Below, one piece after another: positions 18,452 through 28,571 of a DNA stretch of 64,000 nt (positions are counted from its first letter, which is position 1; every line of letters begins with the position of its first letter). The DNA is from Proteobacteria bacterium ST_bin11 (GTDB lineage Bacteria; Pseudomonadota; Gammaproteobacteria; Methylococcales; Methylomonadaceae). A program made the translations under genes and the position numbers. Location of the stretch: positions 124,001 to 188,000 of the forward strand of contig MSXO01000002.1 in NCBI GenBank assembly GCA_002083615.1. Direction: 5' to 3'. A model generated the notes under the pieces. That model had not been told where the DNA came from, searched no databases, and worked only from the letters and a program-made list of their open reading frames with translations.

Positions 18452-20197
18452 ATGTATTTGCAAAGCGTTAAGAAAGTCATTCTGCCTCGACCGCTGCAGA
18501 CTAAAAATCCGCACTTTGGCGAGATGGACCCCGTACTGCAACGCATATTCAGCAGTCGGGGCGTGCAGAGTGCCGAGGAGTTGGATCGCAGTCTGGCCAG
18601 TTTACCTTCACCCTGGTTACTGACCGGTATGAAGGAGATGGTCGAGCATTTGGTTCTGGCTATCAAACAACGGCAAAAAATTACTGTGGTGGCCGATTTT
18701 GATGCCGATGGCGCCACCAGTTGTGCATTGGCCTTGAAGGGTTTGAGCTTATTGGGTGCCGGCGCGGTGGATTTTGTGGTGCCCAATCGCTTTGAATACG
18801 GTTACGGTTTGACCCCGGAAATCGTCGAATTGGTAAAACGACAAACGCCCGACATTATCGTGACTGTGGATAATGGTGTTTCCAGCATAGAGGGTGTCAA
18901 AGCTGCCAAGGCTGCTGGCATTAAAGTATTGATTACCGATCATCATTTACCGGGTCTGGAATTGCCGGCTGCCGATGCGATGGTGAATCCCAATTTGCCC
19001 GACGATAAATTTCCTAGCCGGCATATCGCCGGTGTCGGGGTGATGTTTTACATTTTAATGGCCTTGCGGATTCGCTTGCGCGAATTGCATTGGTTTGAAA
19101 AAGCCGGCATCACCGAGCCGAACCTGGCGGGGTTGCTGGATTATGTGGCCTTGGGTACGGTCGCAGATGTGGTGGCCTTGGATCAGGTCAACCGGATCTT
19201 GGTGCATCAAGGCTTGCTTAGAATTCGCTCCGGGCAATGTCAGCCGGGTATCAAGGCTTTGGCCGAAGTCGCCGGCAAGCAATTGTCCGGGATACATGCC
19301 AGCGATTTGGGGTTTTCGATTGCGCCGCGTTTGAACGCAGCTGGACGGATGGACGATATGTCCCTAGGGATTCAGTGTTTGCTGACCGACGATGCGGGGC
19401 TGGCGCATGATATAGCCGAACAATTGCACGCTTTGAATCAAGACAGAAAAGAAGTCGAAGGGCAGATGAAGACCGAGGCCATGGCTTTACTTTCCGAAAT
19501 GAAAGCCCTCGACGAAAAACACGTGCCGGCAGGGGTGTGTCTGTACGACGGCAATTGGCATCAAGGCGTGATTGGTATCCTGGCGTCACGAATAAAAGAC
19601 CGCTTACATAGGCCGGTAATTGCCTTTGCACCCTCAGACAACGGCGATATCAAGGGTTCGGCTCGCTCCATCAATGGTGTGCATATTCGTGACGTGCTGA
19701 GCGAGATTGCGGCCAAGCATCCGCAGATTTTAAGCAAATTCGGCGGCCACGCGATGGCAGCGGGTCTGACGATCAAATTGCATGACTATCCGCATTTCGC
19801 CTTGGCCTTTGCCGAGACGGTAGCGGCGAGGCTGGAGTTGGTGGATCTGGAACTGAAGGTCTATTCCGACGGTGAGTTGGACGATCAGCACATGACCTTA
19901 GCCTTCGCGGAAGATCTCCAGCAGGCGGCGGTGTGGGGGCAAACCTTCCCCGAGCCGGTTTTCAACGGCGTATTCGATGTGATCCAATGCCGGATCGTCG
20001 GTCAGCAGCATTTAAAGTTTGTATTGCGTTTGCCGTTTAGCGGCCAGTTGCTGGATGCGATTGCTTTTTTTGCCGATCACCCCGAGCAATGGCTGGGTTG
20101 CCGGAAAATCAATGCGGCTTATAAACTTGACATTAACGAATTTCGCGGGCAACGCAGTCTGCAACTGTTGTTGCATTATCTGGAGAAATGGGAGTAG
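18452..20197 (+). CDS. recJ: Single-stranded-DNA-specific exonuclease RecJ
   Basis: A 5'-3' ssDNA exonuclease for recombination and mismatch/base-excision repair, of the DHH superfamily. From ATG 18452 the protein has 581 residues. It shows DFDADG (82-87), DNGVSS and the DHH motif ITDHHLPG (DHH at 163-165), then the DHHA1 region with GVIGILASRIKDRLHRP and FGGHAMAAGLT near 430. I chose 18452 because an in-frame start 24 bp earlier lies inside the thrC terminator. No strong ribosome site is seen. The next gene follows after 6 bp. Confidence 0.93.
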   Translation: MYLQSVKKVILPRPLQTKNPHFGEMDPVLQRIFSSRGVQSAEELDRSLASLPSPWLLTGMKEMVEHLVLAIKQRQKITVVADFDADGATSCALALKGLSLLGAGAVDFVVPNRFEYGYGLTPEIVELVKRQTPDIIVTVDNGVSSIEGVKAAKAAGIKVLITDHHLPGLELPAADAMVNPNLPDDKFPSRHIAGVGVMFYILMALRIRLRELHWFEKAGITEPNLAGLLDYVALGTVADVVALDQVNRILVHQGLLRIRSGQCQPGIKALAEVAGKQLSGIHASDLGFSIAPRLNAAGRMDDMSLGIQCLLTDDAGLAHDIAEQLHALNQDRKEVEGQMKTEAMALLSEMKALDEKHVPAGVCLYDGNWHQGVIGILASRIKDRLHRPVIAFAPSDNGDIKGSARSINGVHIRDVLSEIAAKHPQILSKFGGHAMAAGLTIKLHDYPHFALAFAETVAARLELVDLELKVYSDGELDDQHMTLAFAEDLQQAAVWGQTFPEPVFNGVFDVIQCRIVGQQHLKFVLRLPFSGQLLDAIAFFADHPEQWLGCRKINAAYKLDINEFRGQRSLQLLLHYLEKWE

Positions 20198-20203
20198 CAG
20201 CCT

Positions 20204-21745
20204 ATGTCTGAGAGATTGTTACGCTGGATAGATGAGCATACGCTGGCTTTGCTGCTGGCGATTATGCTGTTGCGCGGCGGCTTTTTGCTGATCAACGGCT
20301 TTGATTTGATCGGTGATGAAAGCTATTACTGGGATTGGTCGCGGCAACCCGATTGGTGCTATTACAGCAAGCCGCCGATGATAGCCTGGTTGATCGGCGC
20401 CTTTACCTGGCTGTTGGGCGATTACACGTTTACCGTGCGCTTGCCGGCGCTGCTTTTGGGTACGGTATTTCTGTGGTTTTTTCACGCGACGGCAAAGGCG
20501 TTTTATGGCGCGCGCGGTGGCGCTTTGGCGCTGTTGCTGGTGTTGGCAACGCCGATCAATGTGTTGGCCAACTTTCTGATGACCATTGATGCGCCGCTGT
20601 ATTGTTTCTGGATGATCAGCGTCTATTACTTAAGGCGGGCGCTGTTCGATCAGCAAGCGCGAGCCTGGTTATGGGCGGGATTGGCCAGTGCCGCCGCCTT
20701 GCTCAGCAAGCAAGCGGCGCTGATCTTGCCGTTGATGTTGCTGATTTTTTTGGCATTGGATAACCAGCGCCGCGGCTACCTTAAAAAAGAATTTTGGCTG
20801 TATTGTCTGCCCATTTTGGTCGCTGCCGTACCTATTTTATGGTGGAACCAACAACACGATTGGGTGATGTTCGGGCACAGCAAAGGTCATTTCGGTAACC
20901 ACGAACCGGTAGGCGCGCTTAAACATTTGCAATGGGCCAGAGATTTTTTGCTTTATCAGCTGTTATTGGTCTCGCCGGTGCTGTTTTTCTTGGTAGTGAT
21001 CAGTAGTGCGCAAGCCGCGATTAACTTTAAACGTCTATCTGCCGAACAACGGTTTTTGTTACTGATGGGGCCTGCTTTATTGCTGGGCGTGTTGCTGCTC
21101 AGCGTTTTGCAAAAAGCCCAGGGCAATTGGCCGATGCCGTTTTATTTTACCGGCTTGATTGTATTAGCGGGCAATTGGCTGGCTGGGGCCTGGAAAAGGA
21201 CCTTGAAATACGGCATCGCGCTGGGTTATGCGATGGTATTGCTGACCTATTTGTTACCGATCGAGTTACAGATCTTAAAGCTGCAAAATACGGCTTTTGA
21301 TCCCACCAAGCGTTTTAACAGTTGGCAGGAGTTGGCAATCAATGTGCATTTTGAGCGCTTGATCAGTTTGCCCAATCTGGGTAACACCTTTGTGGTAGCC
21401 TTGGGACATCGTTATCTGGCGAGTGAGTTGGCGTTTTATTTGCCCGATCATCCTCAGATTTATCGCTACGAACCCAGCGGTTTAGTGACATCGCAATACG
21501 AGGTCTGGCCGGGTCCGAAAGCCTATATCGGCAAAAACGGCTTTGTGATTGGTGAAACCCCGGAGGAAAATGTGCCGGCTGAACTTAAAGCGGCATTCCA
21601 AAGTTTTAGATTTTTGGCGCAAATTCCCAATCCCGCCAAGCCTGGCTCACCGTATTACCTCTATTTAGGTGAAAACCTGAAGTTTTGGCCGGAAACTGTC
21701 CGGCAAACATTCGATAAGGAAGGCTATGCCCCATCGGAAAATTAG
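20204..21745 (+). CDS. GT39-family (ArnT-like) membrane glycosyltransferase
   Basis: A 513-residue integral membrane protein with about 10-12 hydrophobic segments. The catalytic acidic loop appears in the N-terminal GDESYYWDWSRQPDWCYYSKPPMIAWLIG (about 38-66), a pattern of the PMT_2/GT39 family, which transfers sugars from polyprenyl-phosphate donors to lipids or proteins on the periplasmic side. ArnT itself adds aminoarabinose to lipid A; specificity here is not determinable. The 3' end overlaps the PAP2 gene by 20 bp, pointing to a shared envelope or lipid function. Confidence 0.87.
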   Translation: MSERLLRWIDEHTLALLLAIMLLRGGFLLINGFDLIGDESYYWDWSRQPDWCYYSKPPMIAWLIGAFTWLLGDYTFTVRLPALLLGTVFLWFFHATAKAFYGARGGALALLLVLATPINVLANFLMTIDAPLYCFWMISVYYLRRALFDQQARAWLWAGLASAAALLSKQAALILPLMLLIFLALDNQRRGYLKKEFWLYCLPILVAAVPILWWNQQHDWVMFGHSKGHFGNHEPVGALKHLQWARDFLLYQLLLVSPVLFFLVVISSAQAAINFKRLSAEQRFLLLMGPALLLGVLLLSVLQKAQGNWPMPFYFTGLIVLAGNWLAGAWKRTLKYGIALGYAMVLLTYLLPIELQILKLQNTAFDPTKRFNSWQELAINVHFERLISLPNLGNTFVVALGHRYLASELAFYLPDHPQIYRYEPSGLVTSQYEVWPGPKAYIGKNGFVIGETPEENVPAELKAAFQSFRFLAQIPNPAKPGSPYYLYLGENLKFWPETVRQTFDKEGYAPSEN

Positions 21746-22421
21746 ACGCGCACGCAACGAACTATTGCTCGTGTTGCTATTGGCGGCACTGACCACGCTA
21801 TTGTTTTCGCTGACAGATCTGGATTTGCGCTTGGCGGCCTTGTTTTATCATCCGGAAAATCCAAGCGATGTCTGGCCGACTCAGCATTGGTGGCCCTGGA
21901 AGCTGCTGTACGACTATGCTTTTCCGTTCACCTTGTGGTCAGGTGTGCTCGCGTTGGCAGTTTATGTCCTGAGTCATTTTCATGCCTACACGCAACGTTT
22001 TCGTAGGAAGGCCTTATATATTGTGCTGGTCATTGCTTTAGGTCCGGGCTTGGTGGTCAATCTTATTGTTAAAGATCATTGGGGAAGCCCCCGGCCTGTG
22101 CATGTTAGCCAGTTCGGTGGCGAGCATCAGTATGTACCACCTGCTAAATTCGGTCACACCGCTGATAAATCCTTCGTTTGCGGCCATTGCTCGGTGGGCT
22201 ATACGTTTTTTGTATTGTATTTTCTGTCGCAAAACCACAAAGCCATTTATTTTCTGCTGACGCTGGTGTTAGCTTGGACCTTGGGCTTTACCAGGATGAC
22301 TTCGGGCGGTCATTTTGCGTCGGATATTTTATGGTCGGGATACCTGGTGTTTTTGGTGGCATATGCTCTTTACTACGGTTGGTATATTCGCATCAAACCG
22401 GACATGAATGCCGAGCAATGA
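21726..22421 (+). CDS. PAP2-family membrane phosphatase
   Basis: A 231-residue membrane phosphatase. The three PAP2 motifs are KDHWGSPRP, VCGHCSVGY and TRMTSGGHFASD, with several membrane helices. The middle motif has Cys-Gly-His where most members have Pro/Val-Ser-Gly-His, but the essential His remains. Members remove phosphate from lipid A, undecaprenyl pyrophosphate or phosphatidylglycerol phosphate. Together with the overlapping GT39 gene this suggests lipid A or carrier-lipid modification. The stop overlaps the next gene's ATG. Confidence 0.87.
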   Translation: MPHRKIRRARNELLLVLLLAALTTLLFSLTDLDLRLAALFYHPENPSDVWPTQHWWPWKLLYDYAFPFTLWSGVLALAVYVLSHFHAYTQRFRRKALYIVLVIALGPGLVVNLIVKDHWGSPRPVHVSQFGGEHQYVPPAKFGHTADKSFVCGHCSVGYTFFVLYFLSQNHKAIYFLLTLVLAWTLGFTRMTSGGHFASDILWSGYLVFLVAYALYYGWYIRIKPDMNAEQ

Positions 22422-22879
22422 CGGCGGCAATCAAGATTTGGGTGGATGCGGACGCCTGTCCCAATTTAATCAAAACCGTATTGTTCCGCGTCGCCCAAAA
22501 AAGACAGCTGGAGTTATTGCTGATCGCCAATCAAACCATCGCCGCGCCGCCTTCCAGATACATTAAATCCATTCGCGTCAGCGGCGGTTTCGATGTGGCT
22601 GATGAGTATATCGTCGAGCATCTGCAGGCGGGTGATGTAGCGATTACTGGCGATATTCCGCTGGCCGCAAAAATCATTGCCAAACAGGGATTTGTCATTA
22701 ACCCGCGCGGCGAAGCTTACACTGCGGAGAATATCGGCGAGAAACTGGCGATGCGCGATTTCATGGAAGGCTTGCGCGATAACGGTTTGGCGTCCGGCGG
22801 CGCGGCGGCCATGGCTGCCAAAGATGTGCAAAACTTCGCGAATGCGTTGGATAGATTTCTAGCGGCCCGGCAAATATAA
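22418..22879 (+). CDS. YaiI/YqxD (DUF188/UPF0178) family protein
   Basis: A 153-residue protein with the family's IWVDADACPNLIKTVLFRVAQKR opening, GFDVADEYIVEHLQAGDVAITGDIPLAAKII, and NPRGEAYTAENIGEKLAMRDFM. The fold is PIN-like, with acidic residues in VDADACP and TGDIPLA, but no activity is firmly assigned. The start ATG 22418 overlaps the PAP2 stop (ATGA), so it is translated with the preceding genes. Confidence 0.9.
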   Translation: MTAAIKIWVDADACPNLIKTVLFRVAQKRQLELLLIANQTIAAPPSRYIKSIRVSGGFDVADEYIVEHLQAGDVAITGDIPLAAKIIAKQGFVINPRGEAYTAENIGEKLAMRDFMEGLRDNGLASGGAAAMAAKDVQNFANALDRFLAARQI

Positions 22880-22903
22880 CAGGCTGAGTTTTCAGGGTTA
22901 GCT

Positions 22904-22912
22904 TGATATAAT
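22904..22912 (+). promoter_or_regulatory. Extended -10 promoter of dapA operon
   Basis: TGATATAAT is a perfect -10 hexamer with the TGn extension, 37 bp before the dapA start. No good -35 is visible, which is acceptable for an extended -10 promoter. Confidence 0.55.
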
Positions 22913-22948
22913 GCCCCAGTTTTATATACCTAAACACGAGAGATTTGC

Positions 22949-23824
22949 ATGATTCAAGGTAGTATCGTTGCGCTGGTCACCCCGATGATGGAAGACGGTG
23001 CCGTGGATGAAGTCAGTCTGAAAAATCTGATCGAATTCCATATTGAGCAGGGGACGGATGCACTGGTCGCGGTCGGCACCACTGGCGAATCTGCCACTCT
23101 CGACGAAGACGAACATTGCGCGGTCATCAAGTTTATCGTCGATTGCGTGGCGGGCCGGATACCGGTGATTGCCGGCACCGGGGCCAATTGCACCCGTGAG
23201 GCGATTCGTTTGACGCAAAAAGCCAAGCATGCCGGGGCCGATGCGTGTTTATTGGTTACCCCTTATTACAACAAACCGACGCAGGAAGGTTTGTATTTGC
23301 ACTACAAAGCGATTGCCGAAGCGGTCGATATTCCGCAAATCCTTTACAACGTGCCGGGACGCACCGCCTGCGACCTGTTGCCGGAAACGGTGGGCCGTTT
23401 GGCGAAAATCGCCAATATCGTCGGGGTAAAGGAAGCGACGGGGAAATTGGAAAGGGTTAAACAAATCAGGGATTTAACTGGAGACGATTTCGCGCTGTAT
23501 ACCGGCGACGACGCCACCAGTTGTGAGTTTTGTTTGTTGGGTGGTAACGGCAGCATCACCGTGACCGGCAATGTGGCACCTAAACTGGTGCATGAAATGC
23601 TGGTGGCGGCCATGTCTGGGGATCGAAGCACTGCTGAAGCCATAGACGCCAAATTGACCGGTTTACATAGCAACTTGTTTGTCCAATCCAATCCTATCCC
23701 GGTGAAATGGGCGGTTGCGGAGATGGGCTTGATGGGTAAAGGTATTCGTTTGCCTTTGACTTGGCTAACCGAGGACTGTTTCGCTATCGTGCGCACCGCG
23801 ATGCATCAAGCCGGCGTGTTATAA
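22949..23824 (+). CDS. dapA: 4-hydroxy-tetrahydrodipicolinate synthase
   Basis: Condenses pyruvate with aspartate semialdehyde, the first committed step of lysine and diaminopimelate synthesis. At 291 residues it has the standard length. Catalytic residues lie at the E. coli numbers: T44/T45 (GTTGES), Y133 and R138 (YNVPGRT), and the Schiff-base lysine K161 (GVKEATG). It is followed within 2 bp by bamC and then purL, close to the E. coli dapA-bamC-purC order. Confidence 0.97.
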   Translation: MIQGSIVALVTPMMEDGAVDEVSLKNLIEFHIEQGTDALVAVGTTGESATLDEDEHCAVIKFIVDCVAGRIPVIAGTGANCTREAIRLTQKAKHAGADACLLVTPYYNKPTQEGLYLHYKAIAEAVDIPQILYNVPGRTACDLLPETVGRLAKIANIVGVKEATGKLERVKQIRDLTGDDFALYTGDDATSCEFCLLGGNGSITVTGNVAPKLVHEMLVAAMSGDRSTAEAIDAKLTGLHSNLFVQSNPIPVKWAVAEMGLMGKGIRLPLTWLTEDCFAIVRTAMHQAGVL

Positions 23825-23826
23825 CC

Positions 23827-24567
23827 ATGAACACTCGCCTGTATGTTCGTTTGACGCTGGTTTCAGCGATGTTGCTTAATGCTTCTTGCAGTACCATCAA
23901 GAGCTGGTTCCCGGACAAGGAAAGAGATTATCAATTTACCACCGAAATTCCCGAGTTGGTGGTTCCTGACGACTTGAAAACTAAAACCTTGGCGACGCGT
24001 CCAGTCAATAATACGCCCGAACTCGCGCCGACTCCGCAAGAGCCCGTGAAACCCGCGGCTGTCAATACGAAAGCATCGAGTAAGCCTGAGAAAACCGAAC
24101 TGAAAGAGACTACGGGCGCTAGCAGTGCCGCGCGTAGCCCGCAAACCACAGGCAGCAGTGGTGTCAGCAGTTTGCAAATCGATCAATCCGTCGGCCAAGC
24201 CTGGTGGATAGTCGGTAAAGCCTTAAGCCGCCAAAAGTTGGAAGTGGTGGAGCGGAATATGGATAAGGGCTATTTCTTCGTAAAGTACGATCCAAACGCG
24301 GTTAAACCGGAAGACGGTTCCATTTTTGACGAGATCAATTTTTTATTCGGTGACGATCCCAGTAAAGAGCAAGAGTATCGGGTCAGCCTGCATCAGCTCG
24401 AGGAACTGCTTACCGAGGTGACCGTTCAAGATGAGGAAGGCATAACCCTTTCAAATGCGGCTGCCACTTCTTTGCTGAGATTGATAACTGAAGGCATCAA
24501 TCAGGATATACCCAACAGTCGTCCGGAAAAGTCGAGTGGCCCAACCGACAGCACAGCGGCACCATAG
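23827..24567 (+). CDS. bamC: Outer membrane assembly lipoprotein BamC
   Basis: A lipoprotein of the Bam complex that inserts beta-barrel proteins into the outer membrane. The 246-residue product begins with a signal peptide ending in a lipobox (LLNASC, Cys20). An unstructured segment (YQFTTEIPELVVPDDLKTKTL) like the BamC lasso that contacts BamD comes next, then a Pro/Thr/Ser-rich linker. The NlpB/DapX domain starts near 120 (DQSVGQAWWIVGKAL, GYFFVKYDPNA). Start ATG 23827 is 2 bp after the dapA stop. Sequence identity within this family is low; synteny strengthens the call. Confidence 0.88.
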   Translation: MNTRLYVRLTLVSAMLLNASCSTIKSWFPDKERDYQFTTEIPELVVPDDLKTKTLATRPVNNTPELAPTPQEPVKPAAVNTKASSKPEKTELKETTGASSAARSPQTTGSSGVSSLQIDQSVGQAWWIVGKALSRQKLEVVERNMDKGYFFVKYDPNAVKPEDGSIFDEINFLFGDDPSKEQEYRVSLHQLEELLTEVTVQDEEGITLSNAAATSLLRLITEGINQDIPNSRPEKSSGPTDSTAAP

Positions 24568-24670
24568 CATCACGTAAAAAATCTAGCGGGTTTGGGGTTT
24601 GCCGTGTTTTACGTCAAGAAGCCCCCGCATTTATCTTTTTTAGCTCTAAAAATCGACTCAAACATAGCCC

Positions 24671-27600
24671 ATGTTGACCATATCCGGAACCTCCGCGCTT
24701 TCCCTGTTTCGCATCGAAAAACTGTTGGCCGAACTACAAGCCATTGCCGGCAGCATCAGTGCCGTCAGTGCCCGGTTTCAGCATTTCGTCCAAATCGATG
24801 GTGAGTTGCCTCCCGAGCAATTGACCATGCTGGAGCGCTTGCTCGATTATGGCTATAGCCATGAAAATCTCGAACATTCCTTGCATGTCGAAGCGAGTGA
24901 CGATTCGCCGACAGCGCCGGTATCGGTATCGCTATGGGTAGTGCCGCGTTTGGGCACTATCTCGCCTTGGTCGAGTAAAGCCTCGGAAATAGCGCAGCGT
25001 TGCGGTCTGTCGTCGGTAAAACGGCTCGAACGGGGGATAGAATATCGCTTTACCAGTACCGACATCTTGAGCGATACCGTCAAACACCAGCTGGCGGCTT
25101 TATTGCATGACAGGATGACGCAACAAGTGGTTTACGCGCAAGCCGAACTTGATTTGTTTGTGGAGCATGAGCCTAAGCCGCTACAAACCGTGGCGATCAT
25201 TGAGCAGGGCAGGGACGCGTTAGTTAAAGCCAACACCGAGTTAGGCATGGCCTTGTCTGCCGACGAGATTGATTATTTGACCGAGAGCTTTATCGGTTTA
25301 GGACGTAATCCTACCGATGTCGAATTGATGATGTTCGCTCAGGCTAACTCGGAGCATTGTCGGCACAAAATCTTCAACGCCAGTTGGACAATAGATGGCG
25401 AAGAGCAGGCTGAGTCGTTGTTCGCCATGATTCGCAACACGCATACTCTAAATCCGCAAGGTGTGTTGTCCGCTTATAGCGACAACTCTTCGGTTTTGGA
25501 GGGCCCGACTGCGCAAGTGTTTATCCGCGATGCCATTACGCGCAGTTACTCCTATATCGAAGAACCTGCGCACCTCCTGATGAAGGTGGAAACCCACAAT
25601 CATCCGACGGCGATTTCGCCGCACCCCGGCGCAGCGACCGGTTCCGGCGGTGAGATTCGCGACGAAGGCGCCACTGGTCGCGGCTCGGCGACTAAAGCTG
25701 GACTGACCGGCTTCAGCGTATCGCATTTAAAAATCCCCGGTTTTTCGCAGCCTTGGGAAGCTGAGAATGGCAAACCCGAACGTATCGTTTCGGCGTTGGA
25801 CATTATGCTGGAAGGCCCGATTGGTGGGGCAGCGTTCAATAACGAATTTGGTAGACCCAATATTGCCGGTTATTTCCGCAGCTTTGAACAGCCATCTGAA
25901 ACCGGTGAACCTCGGCAATATCGCGGTTACCACAAACCTATCATGATTGCCGGCGGTATGGGCAATATTCGCCCAATGTTAGTCGATAAGCAGCCGATTC
26001 CCGCTGGTTCCTTGATCATCATCCTGGGCGGTCCGGCAATGTTGATCGGTCTTGGCGGCGGCGCGGCGTCCTCGCAAATCTCCGGCGAAAGTGCCGCAGA
26101 GCTTGATTTTGCCTCGGTGCAACGTGAAAATCCGGAAATGGAGCGCCGCTGCCAGGAAGTGATCAATCACTGCAATTCCCTGGGCGAGAACACCCCCATT
26201 GTCTCGATTCACGACATTGGCGCGGGCGGTTTATCCAATGCAGTGCCGGAAATCATCCACGACTGCGACCGTGGTGGCCGTTTTGAATTGCGCAAGGTGC
26301 AGAATGCCGATAAGGGCATGTCCCCAATGCAAATCTGGTGCAATGAAGCGCAAGAACGCTACGTGGTGGCGATCAAGCCGGAATCGCTGGAATTGTTCGA
26401 AGCGTTTTGTAAACGTGAGCATTGTCTGTATGCGCTTATCGGTCATGCCACCGACGAGGAACACTTGACCTTGAGCGACGAATGGTTGGGTGGTAGCCCC
26501 GTCGATTTACCTATGTCGGTGCTGTTTGGCAAACCGCCAAAAATGCACAGAGAAGTAAAGCGATTGCCCAAAAATTTGCCGGACTTGGCGCTGCAAAATG
26601 TCGAGCTTGCCGAAGCCGTCAAACGCGTATTGGCATTTCCTGCCGTAGCCGACAAGAGTTTTTTGATCCACATAGGCGACCGCTCGGTGACAGGTCTGGT
26701 GGCTCGCGACCAAATGGTCGGCCCTTGGCAGGTGCCGGTTGCGGATGTGGCTGTGACAGCGTCTGGATTTTACGCCCATACCGGCGAAGCGATGGCGATG
26801 GGCGAGCGTACGCCGCTGGCACTAATTGACGGCCCAGCATCCGGCCGTATGGCGATAGGCGAAGCTTTGACGAATCTCGCCGCAGCTCGTATTGGTAAAC
26901 TGAACGACGTTAAATTATCCGCGAATTGGATGGCCGCCTGCGGTAGTCCGGGCGAAGACGCGGCGCTGTTCGACACCGTAAAGGCGGTGGGTATGGAACT
27001 GTGCCCGGCGTTGGGCATCGCGATTCCGGTTGGCAAGGATTCGCTGTCTATGAAAAGTGTCTGGAATGACAAAACCATGACTTCGCCGCTGTCGCTGATT
27101 ATCACCGCTTTCTCGCCGGTGCAGGATGTCAGCAAGACCTTGACGCCCGAGCTGAAAAATCTTGACAGTGTATTGTTATTAATTGACCTGGGACGGGGTA
27201 AGAACCGCCTGGGCGGGTCTGTGCTGGCTCAAGTTTATAATCAGCTCGGCAATCAGGCTCCGGATCTGGATGACGCGGTTTTGTTCAGGCGTTTTTTCGA
27301 TACCCTGCAAACCTTGAACGACCAAGGGCTAATTCTGGCCTATCACGATCGCTCCGACGGCGGTTTGCTGGCAACGGTGACCGAAATGCTGTTTGCTAGC
27401 CGTATTGGGATTGAATTAGATGTGTCCGAATTGGCCGGCGATCCGCTGGCGACCTTGTTCAACGAAGAATTAGGCGCAGTATTGCAAGTTAAAACGGCTA
27501 ATTTGGATCATGTCGCACGAATACTGGATCAAGCCGGGCTGGATGAATTTGCCCATATTGTCGGTAAATTGGTTTCAGAGCAAACGCTGCGTATCCTTAG

Positions 27601-28567
27601 GAATGGCGAGGAAATCTTCAGCGCGGAGCGGGCGGAACTGCAACAAACCTGGTCAGAGGTCAGCTACAGGATGCAAGCGTTGCGCGACAATCCCGATTGC
27701 GCGCGCCAACAGTTCCAAAAAATTAAAGACAATAGTGATCCGGGCTTGTCTGCCCAGTTGACGTACGATATCAACGAGGACATCACTGCGAAATTCGCGG
27801 ATAAGAGGCGACCAAGGGTGGCGATTTTGCGCGAGCAAGGCGTCAATGGTCATGTGGAAATGGCGGCGGCCTTTGATAGAGCCGGTTTTGCAGCGATTGA
27901 TGTGCATATGACTGACATTATCAGTGGTCAGGTATCGCTGGCGGATTTTACCGGTCTGGTGGCTTGCGGCGGTTTTTCTTATGGTGACGTATTGGGCGCG
28001 GGCGGTGGTTGGGCTAAGTCTATTTTATTCAATCCAAAAGCCCGGAATGAGTTTGCCGCCTTTTTTGCGCGTACCGATACCTTTGGTCTCGGCGTTTGTA
28101 ACGGTTGTCAGATGATGTCCGGTTTGAGAGAAATTATTCCGGGTGCGGCACATTGGCCGCAATTTAAACGCAATCTGTCCGAGCAATTTGAGGCGAGGGT
28201 AGCGCTGGTTAAGGTGCAGGCCTCGCCGTCGATTTTCTTCCAGGACATGGCAGGTTCGATACTGCCGGTCGTGGTGGCGCATGGTGAAGGCCGCGCCGAT
28301 TTTGGCTCGCAGAGCCCGGTAGGTGTCAATGTTGCCGTAAGTTATGTCGATAACTATGGCAATGAAACCGAAGCCTTTCCGGCCAATCCAAACGGTTCGC
28401 CGCAGGGGATTACCGGTCTTACCACCGCCGATGGCCGTTTTACCATCATGATGCCGCATCCAGAGCGTTGTTTTAGAGCGGTACAAAACTCTTGGCATCC
28501 TGGCGATTGGCAGGAAGATGGCGCGTGGTTGAGAATGTTCAGAAATGCACGGGTTTGGGTGGGATAA
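24671..28567 (+). CDS. purL: Phosphoribosylformylglycinamidine synthase (large, fused form)
   Basis: ATP- and glutamine-dependent conversion of FGAR to FGAM in purine synthesis. At 1298 residues it is the single-chain gammaproteobacterial type. An N-terminal PurS-like region comes first, then the two AIRS-like domains (QANSEHCRHKIFNA; KVETHNHPTAISPHPGAATG; later AMGERTPLALI and SLSMKSVW). A C-terminal class I glutaminase follows, with nucleophile Cys in GLGVCNGCQMM and MMPHPERCFRA at the end. It lies 103 bp after bamC. Confidence 0.97.
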   Translation: MLTISGTSALSLFRIEKLLAELQAIAGSISAVSARFQHFVQIDGELPPEQLTMLERLLDYGYSHENLEHSLHVEASDDSPTAPVSVSLWVVPRLGTISPWSSKASEIAQRCGLSSVKRLERGIEYRFTSTDILSDTVKHQLAALLHDRMTQQVVYAQAELDLFVEHEPKPLQTVAIIEQGRDALVKANTELGMALSADEIDYLTESFIGLGRNPTDVELMMFAQANSEHCRHKIFNASWTIDGEEQAESLFAMIRNTHTLNPQGVLSAYSDNSSVLEGPTAQVFIRDAITRSYSYIEEPAHLLMKVETHNHPTAISPHPGAATGSGGEIRDEGATGRGSATKAGLTGFSVSHLKIPGFSQPWEAENGKPERIVSALDIMLEGPIGGAAFNNEFGRPNIAGYFRSFEQPSETGEPRQYRGYHKPIMIAGGMGNIRPMLVDKQPIPAGSLIIILGGPAMLIGLGGGAASSQISGESAAELDFASVQRENPEMERRCQEVINHCNSLGENTPIVSIHDIGAGGLSNAVPEIIHDCDRGGRFELRKVQNADKGMSPMQIWCNEAQERYVVAIKPESLELFEAFCKREHCLYALIGHATDEEHLTLSDEWLGGSPVDLPMSVLFGKPPKMHREVKRLPKNLPDLALQNVELAEAVKRVLAFPAVADKSFLIHIGDRSVTGLVARDQMVGPWQVPVADVAVTASGFYAHTGEAMAMGERTPLALIDGPASGRMAIGEALTNLAAARIGKLNDVKLSANWMAACGSPGEDAALFDTVKAVGMELCPALGIAIPVGKDSLSMKSVWNDKTMTSPLSLIITAFSPVQDVSKTLTPELKNLDSVLLLIDLGRGKNRLGGSVLAQVYNQLGNQAPDLDDAVLFRRFFDTLQTLNDQGLILAYHDRSDGGLLATVTEMLFASRIGIELDVSELAGDPLATLFNEELGAVLQVKTANLDHVARILDQAGLDEFAHIVGKLVSEQTLRILRNGEEIFSAERAELQQTWSEVSYRMQALRDNPDCARQQFQKIKDNSDPGLSAQLTYDINEDITAKFADKRRPRVAILREQGVNGHVEMAAAFDRAGFAAIDVHMTDIISGQVSLADFTGLVACGGFSYGDVLGAGGGWAKSILFNPKARNEFAAFFARTDTFGLGVCNGCQMMSGLREIIPGAAHWPQFKRNLSEQFEARVALVKVQASPSIFFQDMAGSILPVVVAHGEGRADFGSQSPVGVNVAVSYVDNYGNETEAFPANPNGSPQGITGLTTADGRFTIMMPHPERCFRAVQNSWHPGDWQEDGAWLRMFRNARVWVG

Positions 28568-28571
28568 ACTG

